This document shows positions 1-12,164 of a stretch of DNA of 64,000 nucleotides, one piece after another. This DNA is from Romanomermis culicivorax (lineage: Eukaryota > Nematoda > Enoplea > Mermithida > Mermithidae). The stretch lies in the NCBI GenBank assembly GCA_963922205.1, contig CAWUHX010000542.1, positions 1 through 64,000 of the forward strand. The letters run 5' to 3'. Position 1 is the stretch's first letter; each line of letters starts with the position of its first letter. The translations under genes were made by a program, and so were the position numbers. The notes under the pieces are model-generated. The model did not search any database and was not told the origin of the DNA. It was given only the letters and a program-made list of their open reading frames with translations.

Positions 1-70
1 TAATGACTAAAATGCATCAATAACTCGTTGATTACAACACGAAGGCAGCGATGGAGGATTTAGAGGTCAG

Positions 71-1261
71 GGGCCCGGTGCATAAAATTTACAAGTTACG
101 AGTTACAAGTGAAAAAAGCTACCAGTCGTACAAGTTGGCGTTGCATATAAATTTTCTGTCTACAAGCAAAAAATTACTAGTCCAGAGTCAATTTTACCAG
201 TCATACAAGTATGTTACAATTGTAGGACTTGTTATTTACAATTGTAGCTTTCCGAGGTTACAAGCCCTACAAGAATAAATTACAAGCGTTTTTTATGAAT
301 GAATTTTTGTAGGACGATTTTACATGTTCTACAAGTATATTACAAGTGTACGGAAAACGGTGGGCATAAAATTTTGTTACAGTTGTACACTTGTGACAAT
401 GCCGTCAACAATCTTGTAACAGTCAAAATTAGAGAACGAAATACTCGTTTGTTGATGAGTACTATTATTTTCTTCTATAAAATCGTCTTCAGAATCGATA
501 CTTTGAGTAAAAATATCCATAATAGCCTAAATAGGGAAAACCATACATGCACGGGGAGACCAATTTTTTGGGTGAGGGCCAAATCCCAGTAATGTTCCTG
601 TACAAAATATAGGGTGACTTTTTCGCTGGAGGGGCTGAACATCCCTTCCCCTAATCTTCCCACTCCCCGCGTTCATGTATGTGAAAAACACTTGTAGGAC
701 TTGTAGGTTATTTTTAATGTACATTTTACTGAGAATTAAATATCACAACGAATCAATCCATAAAAATGGATAAAGTTTATACGACTCTAAAGAAAAATGG
801 CTGTTCCATCCATTAAAACTGAATTTGAAAAAACAAAATGCTAAAGAAAAAGAAGAAATTGAGCGAAACTTTTTGACTTGTAACTCTATGGCACGTTAAA
901 ACGGTACAAGTCTTTATACAATTGTAGCACTAATACTTTTGTGCAAAGTCCAACTTGTACGATTTGTAAATTCAACAAAAAACGTTGTGTTAAAATGTTT
1001 AACTGCACCCGTGACTGACTTGTAGCTACAAATAGTTTTATGCAACGCAGCGCTTGTAAAATTTCTCTTGTAGGACTTGTAATCTTTACAAGTGCTTTTA
1101 TGGAACACCAGTTTGTAAATTACAGCTGTAGCACTGTAAAAATTCCACTTGTAGGACTTGTACTTGTAGCTTGTAACTTGTAACTTTCATGCAACGGAAT
1201 TCACAATAATTTTTGGCTTGTAGGACTTGTAACGACTACGAGTGTTTTATGCAACAGGTCC
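71..1261. mobile_element. MITE-like element with ACAAGT/ACTTGT word arrays at both ends
   Basis: The outer ends are imperfect inverted repeats: the left reads GG-CCCGGTGCATAAAA and the right, reversed, reads GGACCTGTTGCATAAAA. Inside each end the word TTACAAGT or its complement ACTTGTAA is repeated many times, often as GTAGGACTTGTA (left array about 88-360, right array about 690-1250). The middle is plain AT-rich DNA with no convincing reading frame. I could not find a clean target duplication. It probably lies in an intron of the acid ceramidase-like gene to its right. Confidence 0.6.
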
Positions 1262-2062
1262 AGATGAATTTCATGAAAAATTGTTTAATGTGATTGTTTG
1301 TCTCAAAAATACTTCCTTTTCTCGCAAAGACAAGTTTCAAAATATTCTGAAATTAACAGGGATTAATATTTTGAAAAAAATTAAGTGATGAGAGTTTCAA
1401 GATGATGATGCAAAGTCTCTACAGACATGTAGTACTACGATTTGTTCTTCAATATTTGCAAATAATGAATGTGAGAGGCGGGTATTATATTATGCATTTA
1501 GTATTTTCTGACAAGAACCGAAAATTTGCGACACCACTCAAATAACAATCAAAAAATTTGCTCAGTGAAATATACTACAGTCAAAGCATTGTGTAGTCTA
1601 TATTCAAATCAGTTAATGTTTGTGCCATTTTTAGATTTAAAGACATTTTTTGAAAAAATAGACTTTATAGTAATGTTCCATAAATATTCTCAATTTTATA
1701 AACTCTACGCAAAAATTTAAAAAGGCACACTCAATCCAAAAATTACGTTTCAGTTATGAAAGAAGTTTTCTCCCACACCCAAAAGAATTTCATCCTCGAA
1801 ATCCAGAGATTTTCTGATTCAGATTAAATCAACATAAGTCTGACAGGCAGGAGTTGCCTGTCAATTACCCTGAGTTCGCTAACCAAATTACCCTTTAATT
1901 CATCAGCATACGGCGCTGGGGAATCTGGCATCCAAATCTCCAAGAGTCCAATCCAAAAAACGCCAAATTTTTTTCCCAAGTACAGGTTCTATAATTTTGT
2001 TGCTTAGAACCTGCAAAAACAATAATGAATACAACAAATATGCAAATCTCGTTAGATTTTAC
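1262..2062. other. AT-rich stretch, probable intron
   Basis: No gene, RNA or repeat structure is visible. It sits directly downstream of the donor site of the acid ceramidase-like first exon and is most simply read as part of a long first intron that leaves the window on the left. Confidence 0.4.
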
Positions 2063-2284
2063 GTCAGATAAATCCTTTATTTTTTTGCTAAAATTTCGAG
2101 CCACTTCGTTCCATCTGATCGACGGTGGTTGATCCAAGTCTATCACAAATTTAGGGACTTGGGCTTGTGGACCGGGGTATAGACCCCTTTCGCCGATTAA
2201 ACATCGGTCGTTGAACGGCTCTGGCGGTGATTTGGTCTGAATAACGTCGAAAAGTGCAAAAATGATGACAAAAACGTGAAACAT
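2063..2284 (-). CDS. Acid ceramidase/NAAA-like, first coding exon only (partial gene)
   Basis: Seventy-four codons starting at ATG 2284 and ending at a donor site (CTGAC|GTAAAA) at 2063. The first ~17 residues (MFHVFVIIFALFDVIQT) form a secretion signal. Next come a cysteine (DRCLIGE), then YPGP, then PKFVIDLDQPPSIRWNEV, which matches the conserved N-terminal block of acid ceramidase and N-acylethanolamine acid amidase (a P-x(2)-x-INLD-x-PP-x(2)-RW pattern). These are lysosomal N-terminal-nucleophile amidases made as a proenzyme. The catalytic cysteine and the rest of the protein are not in the window; remaining exons would lie to the left of position 1. An acceptor-like CTGCCAG lies about 24 bases before the ATG. 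An in-frame upstream ATG at 2374 would add 30 residues before the signal sequence and is less likely. Confidence 0.6.
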
Positions 2285-2476
2285 TTTTTGTAGACGCTTA
2301 TCAGCACTGGCAGTCGAGAAAAATGTAATTTTCACTGCTAAGGACCAAATGAAAGATAAGTTTATAAATACCATATTCGTCAGTTAACAACAAGTCAATA
2401 ATGCTGACAAAAATAAATAATAAATGCCCATATTACCCCTAATAGGAACACTATAAGAAACATTACATGTCAGTTT

Positions 2477-2989
2477 AGTAAAGGAAAGGAAAGGAAAGGA
2501 AAGGAAAAGGAAAGGAAAGGAAAGGAAAGGAAAGGAAAGGAAAGGAAAGGAAAGGAAAGGAAAGGAAAGGAAAGGAAAGGAAAGGAAAGGAAAGGAAAGG
2601 AAAGGAAAGGAAAGGAAAGGAAAGGAAAGGAAAGGAGAAAGGAAAGGAAAGGAAAGGAAAGGAAAGGAAAGGAAAGGAAAGGAAAGGAAAGGAAAGGAAA
2701 GGAAAGGAAAGGAAAGGAAAGGAAAGGAAAGGAAAGGAAAGGAAAGGAAAAGGGAAAGGAAAGGAAAGGAAAGGAAAGGAAAGGAAAGGAAAGGAAAGGA
2801 AAGGAAAGGAAAGGAAAGGAAAGGAAAGGAAAGGAAAGGAAAGGAAAGGAAAGGAAAGGAAAGGAAAGGAAAGGAAAGGAAAGGAAAGGAAAGGAAAGGA
2901 AAGGAAAGGAAAGGAAAAGGAAAGGAAAGGGAAAGGAAAGGAAAGGAAAGGAAAGGAAAGGAAAGGAAAGGAAAGGAAAGGAAAGGAAC
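2477..2989. repeat. (AAAGG)n microsatellite, about 510 bp
   Basis: About one hundred nearly perfect copies of the pentamer AAAGG with strand-asymmetric purines (G and A only on the plus strand). A few phase slips are visible near 2505, 2634, 2750, 2916 and 2929. The uninterrupted reading frame across it (Phe-Leu-Ser-Phe-Pro repeats on the minus strand) is a by-product of the repeat and not a gene. Confidence 0.97.
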
Positions 2990-3142
2990 TAGGGCTCAAA
3001 AAAGAACGAATTTCAGAATTGGTTCTCTAATCAGTGCCTATTCTATTTTAGAATCGTGCACGTTCATGGATCCTAAGTTATTTTTTCGTAATACAATACA
3101 ACATAATAAGAAATAAATAATCTCCATGTTCACATTCAGCAA

Positions 3143-6100
3143 TCATCGACCGTAACGCCAGGTTTGTTCGTAACCGGCGATGATCGTCCGGGTACTATTA
3201 CTCTGACTCTTTCCCACTGAGTTTCTATCACAGGGTGACGTGAAAATGACATTCCTGGCGTCCAATTCATACAAATGGTGAGGCAAATGATCGCGAACGT
3301 CTGGATTTTCGTCCACTACGGCAGTATCAAGAGATCCAATCTGAAGAAAATCGAAAAAATGACGTACGCTCATCTTCTGTTGAAAAAAAAATTTTTTCTT
3401 GAACGCTCGACATAACAAGCAAGTACATTGTCTTTTGTTTCGTACATAAATTAAGTATCCAATTACTTTGCAAAGCCGTGTAGCACTCATCTCCTGGAGC
3501 CTGGCGGTATAGAATTGGGAACAAACCTAATTAAATTTTTTTGTAGACTACCCGTTGAACAAAATAGTACTAATAGGATAGTAGATAATTTCTATTTTTA
3601 CTTTAATTCTATCTAAAATCACTTGCTCTGTGATGGTTTTGAAGGCACCTACACACAAAAATTGTAGATTTTTGGGAAGCACAATCGTTGGCCACAATCA
3701 GTGAAGTCAGCATTACTGGAAAATCCTTTTTTAATAACGATTTTCTACAATAACTCACGATAGTAGTTTCTATCGCTCTATATTTTGGCAAATGTGTCCA
3801 TGTTTCAGACAGCTTAAATGAAAATGAATGGGCCATGCATAGGACTTTTTCATCTTGTGCGTTTGGATAACATATTTGTAAAAAATCTCACCTGGTTGAC
3901 CCGAACATGATAAGGAAAATTTGAATTTGCCGCCGAAGGCCTCGTCAAAATCTGTAAATAGAAAAATTAATCAGTTGCTCTCATAGTTCTAGCAGCTCAA
4001 CTACGCCACAAGAGATGAACGCCCTTTTCGGGGTGGAGAAGGTCAGCCGATTCAGCTCATTTGGGGGAGGAGGTCTGAAGTGACATCAAAAATAGCTGAA
4101 TATCTTATGCAAATTTGTGTGATATTGGAAGTAAGGATGGTGTAACATCTGCTATTTCAGAATTTTCTTACCGACTGCGTTTGTGTCACTTACCAAAAAG
4201 AATACATATGCAATGCAAATAAGAAACTTTTCTATGCCATTGATGATTTTTTCCCGCATCCACTTGCCGATCAAATTATTGGCAAAAATGATCAAAATAG
4301 GCGACGTCCAAAACCTGATTTGGCTAATATATTTAATGAAATCGAAAAAAGCTCTCTAGTATCACCTCACCATAAGCTGTAGAAAATGAGAAGTCGGAAG
4401 TAGAATGCCCGCTTTTCCGGGTAATGAACTAGCGTGAAATATATGGCGTAACAAAACCACAACCAACCGAGTAATCTGATTGCAACTGCGCAATAGCCCG
4501 GCGCACTTTCGTAGAGGTAAGTGACCATACCTGGGTCGAAGAACTGAAAAAAAGAGTTAAAGACGAAACGGCAAACGACAAAATGAGATTTTCACGCAAA
4601 ATCGACTGTTCTACACTTTACAGTATAGGTTTAATTGTACATGTACAGCAGCCAAAATCTGGAGAGACAGATTTTTCGGGATACGGACAATTCGCCCCCA
4701 GTAATTCGCCCCAAGCAATTCGTCCCCCACAATTCGCCCCTGAGCAATTCGCCCCCAGTAATTGGTCCCCAATTCACTGTTTTTTAATTTAAAAAATTCA
4801 GATTTAAAAATAATTTCACTAGGTTGTTAGCAGTTACGAGTATGTAGTAGCATTTGTACACATCCATACACTTAACCTAGAGATTTTTCCCAGCCGAAAT
4901 AGCATGTTTATTTATGAATTCTGCATGCAGAATGCAAGTATTACGTACAAGAAGAAAAAGGTCTACAGCAATGTTCCAAGTAAAGGTCCACAAATAATCT
5001 TTTTTTATTTTCTTTGAATATACAGTTTTTTACTGGTGCGGTTAGTACTAAGTCAGTATAAGTCTTTTTTACTCTTACAGTCAGTAATACAGGCGTTTGA
5101 GCACTAGTTCCCTAAAATTGAAGTGACCGGTAGTTTTTCTACTTGAAACAAAATGTGTGGCTTCGAGTTCTTCGAGTTTATCTGACTGAAAATGATCAAT
5201 TTCGACCAAAAATCTTTGAAAAATCTCAACACTGGCAATTTACAAATCCATATTTTTCCATGTTTGTAATGATGGTGACCTAATCCTCAGAAACCATGCC
5301 AAATTTTAGTCTGATGGCGTGAATACCCGGGAGAATTTACGCAGAATTTTAATGTGTAACACGTGTCAGGAAAACCCCCATTTCAATACGATTTTGTTTA
5401 TTTACTTTTTTGTAACTTTTATGTTTATTAGTTTTGTTCATGTAACTTTCTATGCCAGGCTCATCCAAGTATCAAATTACCAACTTTAGTCAAAACAAAC
5501 ATGAACTTACAATAAGCTAAACAATATCATTACCAAAACATGCCGACAGAAACCTTCCACAGAAAAATCATGCAATAAAACCCAAACAACTTTATCAACT
5601 TATCAGTTGGCCTAAAACCCGTAAACAACTTTCCAAACTCCTTATAAACCCGCATTTGTTAGCTCATTCTCATCCTCGATTGGATCTCGCATATCGAACA
5701 CCGTAGAATATTACTTTCTTTCCTTATTCTTCATTATTTTTATATCTGTTCGTTCGCGTTTTAATTCATTTTACCTGTTCTCATTTATGATGGCGCCAAT
5801 CACGTTTACGAATTCCAAACCTATACCGAAGCTGTCAGGTTAAATTTTTTTTGTATCTATATTTTTTTTGGTTATTAAACTTTATTTTTTCTAACTTTTT
5901 GGTCACTGTCTCGACATTACACACGGATTTCATAAGCAGAATTGCGAGTCATTTATGTTCTTCGATCTGCATTTGTTTTTTGTGTTCTTTGTTCCTTTTT
6001 TCGTTTAATTTTCTTTCTTGTAATTCCTCTTTTTTGTCTTTCATCTTTCTTGCTAGTTTCTTCTTCTATATTTTTCTTTATTACTTTTTACTCATTCTCC

Positions 6101-9100
6101 TTTTCTCATTTTTTTCCTTTATATTTCTCTTCTTCTATTTTTATTCTTTTTTGTTTTTGGTACACTGCTAAGTTGTCACAAAAAAGATAGTGAAGAACAC
6201 GATAGAGTCACACGTAGAATAGTTGTGATACTTTGTCATAATCCTAATTTCTCTCCATAGATCCCGATAAAAAGGAAAAAAATATAAGTATGCAACCAAA
6301 TGTTGAGACAATCTTTTCCCGCTACTCGGAGCTTCAGTAGAAGTTAGGCTCGATCCGGGACTTGAACCCGGGACCTTGCGGCTACCGTCCGCACGCTCTA
6401 ACCAACTGAGCCAACCGAGCAGCGGGAAAGGCGCTATCTTTTTGCAACAATTCGTAGTTGAGGTGGTTGCTGTGACCACTCTCAACACAGAAAAGAAAAG
6501 AAAAAAGACAATTTAAAAAAAGAGTAAAAAGGAAAACATAGGAGACAGTGCGAAGTGAAATTTTAAATCACCTAGGTACGTATAATACCAGGGGCAAATT
6601 ACTGGGGACGAATTGATTTGGGGCGAATTGTGTTGGGGGGCGAATTGTCCGAGGGCAAACTGCAGTGGGGGGCGAATTACCAGGGGCGAATTGTGGGGGA
6701 CAAATTGCTGGGGCGAATTACTGGGGACGAATTGTCCTAGAACCAAATTTTTTTGCCTCTTCCTCCTCAACAATGGAAAAAAATCGTTGAGCAGAGCAGT
6801 AAACAAACTTCAACCAAATTCTAAAGAAAAGACATTAAGCCCAATTCACAAGTGCAGTCGCCGACTGGCACCGACAAAAATTCTAGAATTTTTTCATTTC
6901 TGAATGGGGCTTTTTGCAAATTTCCTATTCATTCCATAGAGTCGCCGACTGTCGCCAACGAAAATCCTGGGATTTTTTACTTCTGAATAGGGCTTTAGAC
7001 ATGTATTTATTCTAGTTTCAGGATATATAGCTTGTAGATGGCCTATTAACAGGCACGTTAGTGTAGTAAAATGGCAGAAAAAGCCCAATAAGGTTTTTGA
7101 ACAATATTTGAATATTCCAACGTTATTTTGAAAAAATTGGAAAGCTTGATGAGTTTGGAAAACTTGGGAGCCAGTTTTGGCTAAATGTCAGGAATCCGTC
7201 CAAACAATAAATGAAAAATAATATCTATTGTATCAATGTCGTGTAGTGATTGATTGTCTTTTCACGGTAAAATTCATATTTACTATAGTTTTTCTTTAAA
7301 TGCTATTCAAATAACGACAGAGGAGATTAGGCATTACTTCATATTTTTACGATTTTGAAGTAAATTATGTATTATGTCGAATATGACTGGAAATTTTAGC
7401 GCATACTAAACTAGCCTTCGAAAATTTTTTGTGCGAAAAAAGCTCTCGTAAGCGTTTCAGTGCTATTTTTGTCATTTTCCGATTTATGAGAATTTCATGA
7501 AAAAAAGACAGAAAATAAAGAAGTCTTACCGTAACAAATTTTTTATGAACAGAACGATGAACACGTAATATGCGCGCTCTGGACGCTTTTAGAAAACGCA
7601 GGAGCCATGAGTTAGACCTACTAAACCCCACTGTATGCAGTTCGGATTTGACTAAAAATTTTTAGAGCGATCTGTAAATTTATAAATGTCGAACTTTTTC
7701 ACTAAATCGCACTCAGGGTTTTTTTAGCACGGTGATAGTAAAGTTGGATCTATGCTAGTGAAAATTTTAATCGTGAAAAGAAACTAAAAAAATGCTAAAA
7801 AATCCTGACTGCACGTCAAAACAAGTCGTCGACTAAACCTCTTGCTCAGTCACATATTCGTCATATGTCCTAAATAGATAGGGTTCAACGGTTGGGACGA
7901 AATAAAATTACACTATCTACTCAGATGTTCTACTGGTGATCTTATTTATCAATTATTTCGGGTTACCTTAGATTACCCTAATGAGCCCATGAGAATCAAA
8001 GATATCAATTTTCATGTTGTAAATTCATTACCCTGGCCTGGTAGAGGAAAACCGCCGTATAAATTAGCGTGTAAATCGTCATAAAAATCGAAAGCCGGTA
8101 CGTTGACCGCCTGGATAATTTACCCCTAGTTACAGTATAACCTTTGGCCAACAATATCAAAGTGAATTGAAAGATCAATAAGCTCGCTACTTCAGCCATG
8201 TTTCCTAAAAAATAAGCATAACAATGACTATTACTGAAAAAATAATACAATAATGGAATGAAGAAGTTGTGATTTAGTTGACTGCAGCCTTACAGGTCAA
8301 GCGGGGCAGAATTTTTCACAGAATGATTGGCCGAGTTTTTCACTCTTGGTTTTTCTGCGAAAATATGGTACAAACTCTATATATTTTTGACGTTGGTGAA
8401 ACATCAAATGCGTTACCTAACAGTTTGAACAACGGTAAACCGACACCATCATTAGCATAAACTGTGCAATCTACGACCATGAACATCAAGCCCAAACACT
8501 CGAGACTAAGGCCGTTCAAGTAAAGTTTATAGGTCGTATGGAACATATGTCGTTGTTTGAGTAAATCTGAAATCACAAAATTTGAGCAAATATTCAAATT
8601 CGAAACACTTACATATAGACATCAAGTTCTTTTCTAATTGTTTTTTGGAACTATCTCAATCATTAAAACACGCCATGCCTCATAGGTCACGTGATACGAT
8701 ATAGCGAAGCAGGAAATAATAAAAACAATATGACATTTTTTGGTAAAATTCTAGATTGACTTACGAGCAACGTACAAAGATAACACCAGGGCAATCAAAT
8801 CGATACAAAAGAATGCCAAGTCCGTCGGAAGCACATCTGAATAATGGAAGACTAAATGTATAGAGGAGTTATGGATAGTGAATTGCAGCAACAAAAGTGG
8901 ATATGTGTTCGTAACAATTTTAGAACCATGAAAAGTAAAATACTGACTTGATCGTGGTAAACTTGAATTTTGATTGCGGATCTATTAGAAATGTCTACAG
9001 CTTCCCATGTCATGGTTTATACCATAAATGCAGGTACTAGAATGTTTGTAACACTGAAAATTTTTTTTCTATCTGAATGAAAACTGACTTTTTTCTCCCT

Positions 9101-12100
9101 ATACTCTAAGAAAACATCACTGAAGTCCTGAAGTCCTCATCAACAACACTCATTCTACTATCGGTGTCCCCATTTATCTAAGTAGATTTTCGCGACACGT
9201 AATGTCAAAAATTCTCCATTGAATATTATCTCGGAAAACATGTCAAAAACAGCGAAAATTATCAGCCATTTAGAATTAAAAACATGTCCAATTTTGTCTC
9301 GAAAAATAGCGCAAAGAGCCAAATAAAACTACGACGATTCTATGAAATTTATGCCATGGGATAGAAAATTACTTCCTGATTCAGATAGAAATTATTGTCA
9401 AAACAATAGTTCAAGGAATTTTTAGAAATCCTCATTCCTTATAAAGCTATTCCTCGTAGTAAAAGCGCACTGTCGGAAAATCTTACAGAATTCGTCAGCA
9501 CTGAATTGATAAAACCAAAAATCGTCCGGATTGCCATTGGTCATCCAAATTTTGTACTGTAGAAATAACCTCTAAAAAAGTTCTTGTACTTGTCACTTCG
9601 AATTTTTAATATCTTAGAGATAGAACTTACCGACATATTACTTTCACAATTGTCGATGGCTAAAAACCACCATCTTTCTCTGTGACTCCTGCAAAGCGTG
9701 ATGTCATTATAGTGAGGTTATCGCAAATGAGTAGCTTCCAACTAACGTGAATTTGATCGAATGACTACAGTAAAACCAGATTTTCGACGAAATAGTTTCT
9801 TCCTTACAAATCGGATCGCCAACCTGATCCTCGGCGACCGTGCTGAGCGGCAAAATTTGATTATTTTGGATACTGAGAACCTTTTCTTTCTCTTGACATG
9901 TCTTGAAAAAAAATTAAATTCTGTCATGCGCGTGAATTGTACCAGATTATTATGAATCATTTGTTGAAATTTCCTCTTCAAATCTGAAATTCTAAGTGAC
10001 TCGTATGAATTTTGGCAATATTGCTTATGATAAACTCATTTGACTCGACATAATATGAATAAATGTATTTAGTATGCGTTATATGATTAACCGTTTATCA
10101 GAGCAGAATTGAGTCTGGTGAAAAAGGACATGAATTCAATCACTAAGATGATCGATAAATCAAGCTAATCATGTTGATAGAAGATTAGAAAGATCTTATG
10201 AGGCTTTAGATTTTGTAAATAAGCACGATAATTGTGAATGTAATCAGCTACCTACAGTCTATTTTTTATAAAATGCTTCCAAATAGAAAAGTGACACAAA
10301 TTAGTATCGTTGTCAAAATCGTTTACATAGAGCTCTTGTAAAATCTTTCACCAGAAAGGGTTGGGTCAGTATGTTCACAAATTTCCATTCCTATATGATA
10401 TATTGTTTATCGGAAAATCGTGAAAATCTGAAATACTACTTGCTTTTCACTTCCATTATTTAGATGCATTTCAAGAAAAAGATATTATAATCACTATTTT
10501 CATTTCATAAATTGAAGCATTTTCAGTAATAGGGGTACAAAAAGGAGTAACATATCAACTGTAAAGGGAAAAAACTGTTCCACTGTTTATGAGCCGATGA
10601 TAATCCAAGACAAAATAAAGCAATAAGTTCAATAATACTTTGTACATAAGAGAAGCTCGATATTTGAAAACATTTCGGGGGATGAACAATCTGTCTGAAA
10701 TTAAAGTCATGTCAAATTACGTTTTACATGCTCTAACTACTTAGGGATCACCAGCTGAACCAATTTGTGACCAGCACCCTTCATTTTAAAATTTTGTTTA
10801 TACAAATTTTGTCCTCTAAATTTTCCTTTGTAAAATATGTGAAAAAAAATCAGACTGATGGTTTGACAATTATGGGAACTGTTGTATGTAGTTCAAAATG
10901 ACTTCTTTGTGGAAAAGAGTATTTAATTTTCGGATGAACTTCTGAATGAAAATTTCCTACATATTCACTGATACTTGGCCTTCAGGAGTAATTTCATCAG
11001 CAAAAAATTACTTTCATACGATTCACTTCATTGTGTTTGGATAGATCTACGCATTACTCAACGTATAAAATATAGTTGCTCGGATCATTCCTAACAACTG
11101 TGAAATTCAAATTTTTAAAAATTTGCAGTTGGCAGATTTATTCACATTTCATTACAAATATTGACAGTTAATCTGAAGAATGTTCAATGATTCTTGATTT
11201 TCCCAGCTATACAACATCTCATTATTCATCATGTTAGGTGTTTGAGGAGAGTCTACCGTGATCTAGAACAGAAATGAGTGCATTTTTTGTACAAAAAGTA
11301 GTTACATTACTTGAGCACCAAACAATATAGGCCTTTTAATATGCATGTTTAAAACAGTTGATTCTCAGGAGCACTTGTTACGCAACTTCTTCCCGTTGTT
11401 CAGGATGTAATTTGAGAGTGTCACTTTGACCACTTTCAACACGATTATACTCACCTTGTTTCTCCTGTAAACGGAAGGCCATTGACCGGGGTCATCGTAA
11501 TAGAGCAATATATTTTGTACAGCGAAATTCTGCATATAAAAAATTTAGAAATATTTGTGCGAAGGATAGCGGTCAATTTTTACCTTTGGATATGTTACTT
11601 CAAATTTCAATTCTCCAACTTCGGACAACATGCAAAAGCGAGTCAAGAAAGCCCAGTCCTGGAACATTACAAGCTCGACATACATGTCTGACGTCAACAA
11701 TTAAACATCCAGTTTCAATCAAACGATAAACTATAGTAAAATAAATATAATTTGGGTTTGATGGTCGAACTTCCGTGGTCAAACTCCGCTATTTTCAATG
11801 TTTATATGACGCTATAGCCTGCTTTTACAAAATACTTCAAAATAAAAAATTGTAAAAAATATTAGTGTCGTTCATTATCGTTTACAAAAGGATTTTACTG
11901 CAGAAATTTTTCATTAAAAAATTATCAAGGGTTGCTGTAGTTTTCTCGCAAATTTTCAGTCCTATTTGATCTATGAATTAGCAGAAAATCGTTAAAATAA
12001 GACACAATTTCCTATGCCATTATTTGGAAACATTTCGAGAAAAATGGACTATACATACTTACCTTGTCGGTGCTGAGGATTCCTTCGACGTATTTTGAGC

Positions 12101-12164
12101 AAGATCTCCTAATCAGTATTAAAAATATTTGACCCAAATATAAGTTAAAATAAAATGGCGTCAT
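3143..12164 (-). CDS. TMEM145: TMEM145/GPR180-family heptahelical membrane protein, complete, 13 exons
   Basis: Exons in coding order: 12164-12063, 11658-11584, 11529-11455, 9901-9747, 9688-9631, 9556-9487, 8851-8765, 8566-8417, 8204-8032, 4543-4371, 4314-4194, 3951-3892, 3340-3143. All junctions are GT-AG and in phase, giving 498 residues, about the length of vertebrate TMEM145. A signal peptide is followed by KYVEGILSTDK, DWAFLTRFC and QNILLYYDDPGQWPSVY, then RERWWFLAIDNC and YQFSADEF (the lumenal domain). The seven-helix part contains HTTYKLY, LLAKGYTVTRGKLS, FFDPG...YESAPGY, HYPEKRAFY and KWMREKIINGIE, then the hallmark LTRPSAANSNFPYHVR and FxxHLYELDARNVIF-type tail. The family (PF10192-type domain) has poorly known signalling or trafficking roles. 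Two large introns (4544-8031 and 9902-11454) carry mobile DNA. GPR180 is the other family member; the N-terminal YVxGxLS and FPYHVR tail favour TMEM145. Confidence 0.9.
6315..6429. repeat. 15-bp inverted repeat bracketing the tRNA-like sequence
   Basis: TTTCCCGCTACTCGG (6315-6329) faces CCGAGCAGCGGGAAA (6415-6429); 14 of 15 positions pair. The inner part of the right arm overlaps the tRNA-like acceptor stem, so the whole unit can fold into a longer hairpin in which the tRNA body is the loop. Confidence 0.75.
6347..6420 (-). tRNA. tRNA-like sequence (pseudogene or SINE head) inside an inverted repeat
   Basis: On the minus strand a 74-base cloverleaf can be drawn: acceptor GCTCGGT with ATCGAGC (one G-U pair), D arm GCTC-loop-GAGC with the A-box GGCTCAGTTGG, anticodon arm TGCGG/CCGCA around the loop ACGGTAG, and T arm CCGGG-TTCAAGT-CCCGG with a good B-box. 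The anticodon would be GGT (threonine), but position 33 is C in place of the near-invariant T and no T-run terminator follows at once. A tRNA-derived SINE head or tRNA pseudogene is more likely than a working tRNA. It lies in an intron and inside the AATTCGCCCC element. Confidence 0.55.
6857..6994. repeat. Two direct copies of a ~55-bp unit (GTCGCCGACTG...)
   Basis: The unit begins GTCGCCGACTG, continues through a CAA/CGAC-AAAAT segment and ends TTCTGAATGGGGCTTT or TTCTGAATAGGGCTTT. It occurs at about 6857-6912 and 6942-6994. It may be the edge of a further element; nothing else identifies it. Confidence 0.55.
7714..7807. mobile_element. Short MITE, CAGGGTTTTTTTAGCAC ends
   Basis: A 94-bp unit starting CAGGGTTTTTTTAGCAC and ending ATGCTAAAAAATCCTG, an imperfect terminal inverted repeat. 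The same AGCAC-type end-word is used by the 717-bp element at 54481. It lies in the large TMEM145 intron. No exact target duplication is visible. Confidence 0.5.

Larger units (their letters stand above)
4683..6739. mobile_element. Element with AATTCGCCCC word arrays as inverted ends
   Basis: The left end (4685-4775) and right end (6588-6737) are inverted copies of each other over about 80 bases with roughly 85% identity. Both are built of the word AATTCGCCCC or AATTCGTCCCC repeated five to nine times with linkers such as AGT, AAGC and CAC. The outermost shared bases are GGACAATTCG. The roughly 1.8 kb interior has no transposase; it is AT-rich and includes a T-rich stretch (5850-6170) and a tRNA-like sequence. 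It sits in an intron of the TMEM145-like gene. No target duplication was recognised. Confidence 0.7.

Noticed and set aside
88-1250. CRISPR-like spaced repeats (ACAAGT copies)
   Set aside because: Repeats are too short and irregular, occur in both directions, and the genome is an intron-rich eukaryote.
1895-2062. Continuation of the acid ceramidase-like reading frame past the exon
   Set aside because: Family similarity stops exactly at a good donor site (GAC|GTAAAA), and the following residues match nothing.
2475-2999. 174-codon Phe/Leu/Ser/Pro-repeat frame on the minus strand
   Set aside because: It is the translation of the (AAAGG)n satellite, whose period of five stays open in every frame lacking a stop; there is no start context or unique sequence.
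5851-6190. Hydrophobic frames suggesting a membrane protein
   Set aside because: T-rich low-complexity DNA inside a transposon-like element; the Phe/Leu/Ser content follows from base composition and no family pattern is present.
6347-6420. Functional threonine tRNA
   Set aside because: C at position 33, no terminator T-run right after, and its position within an inverted repeat in a transposon-like element make a pseudogene or SINE more likely.
8950-9010. Possible extra exon of the TMEM145-like gene (NRSAIKIQVYHDQ)
   Set aside because: Its donor phase does not fit the next exon, whereas the exon at 9487-9556 (YQFSADEF) joins exon 8765-8851 directly in phase and matches the family.
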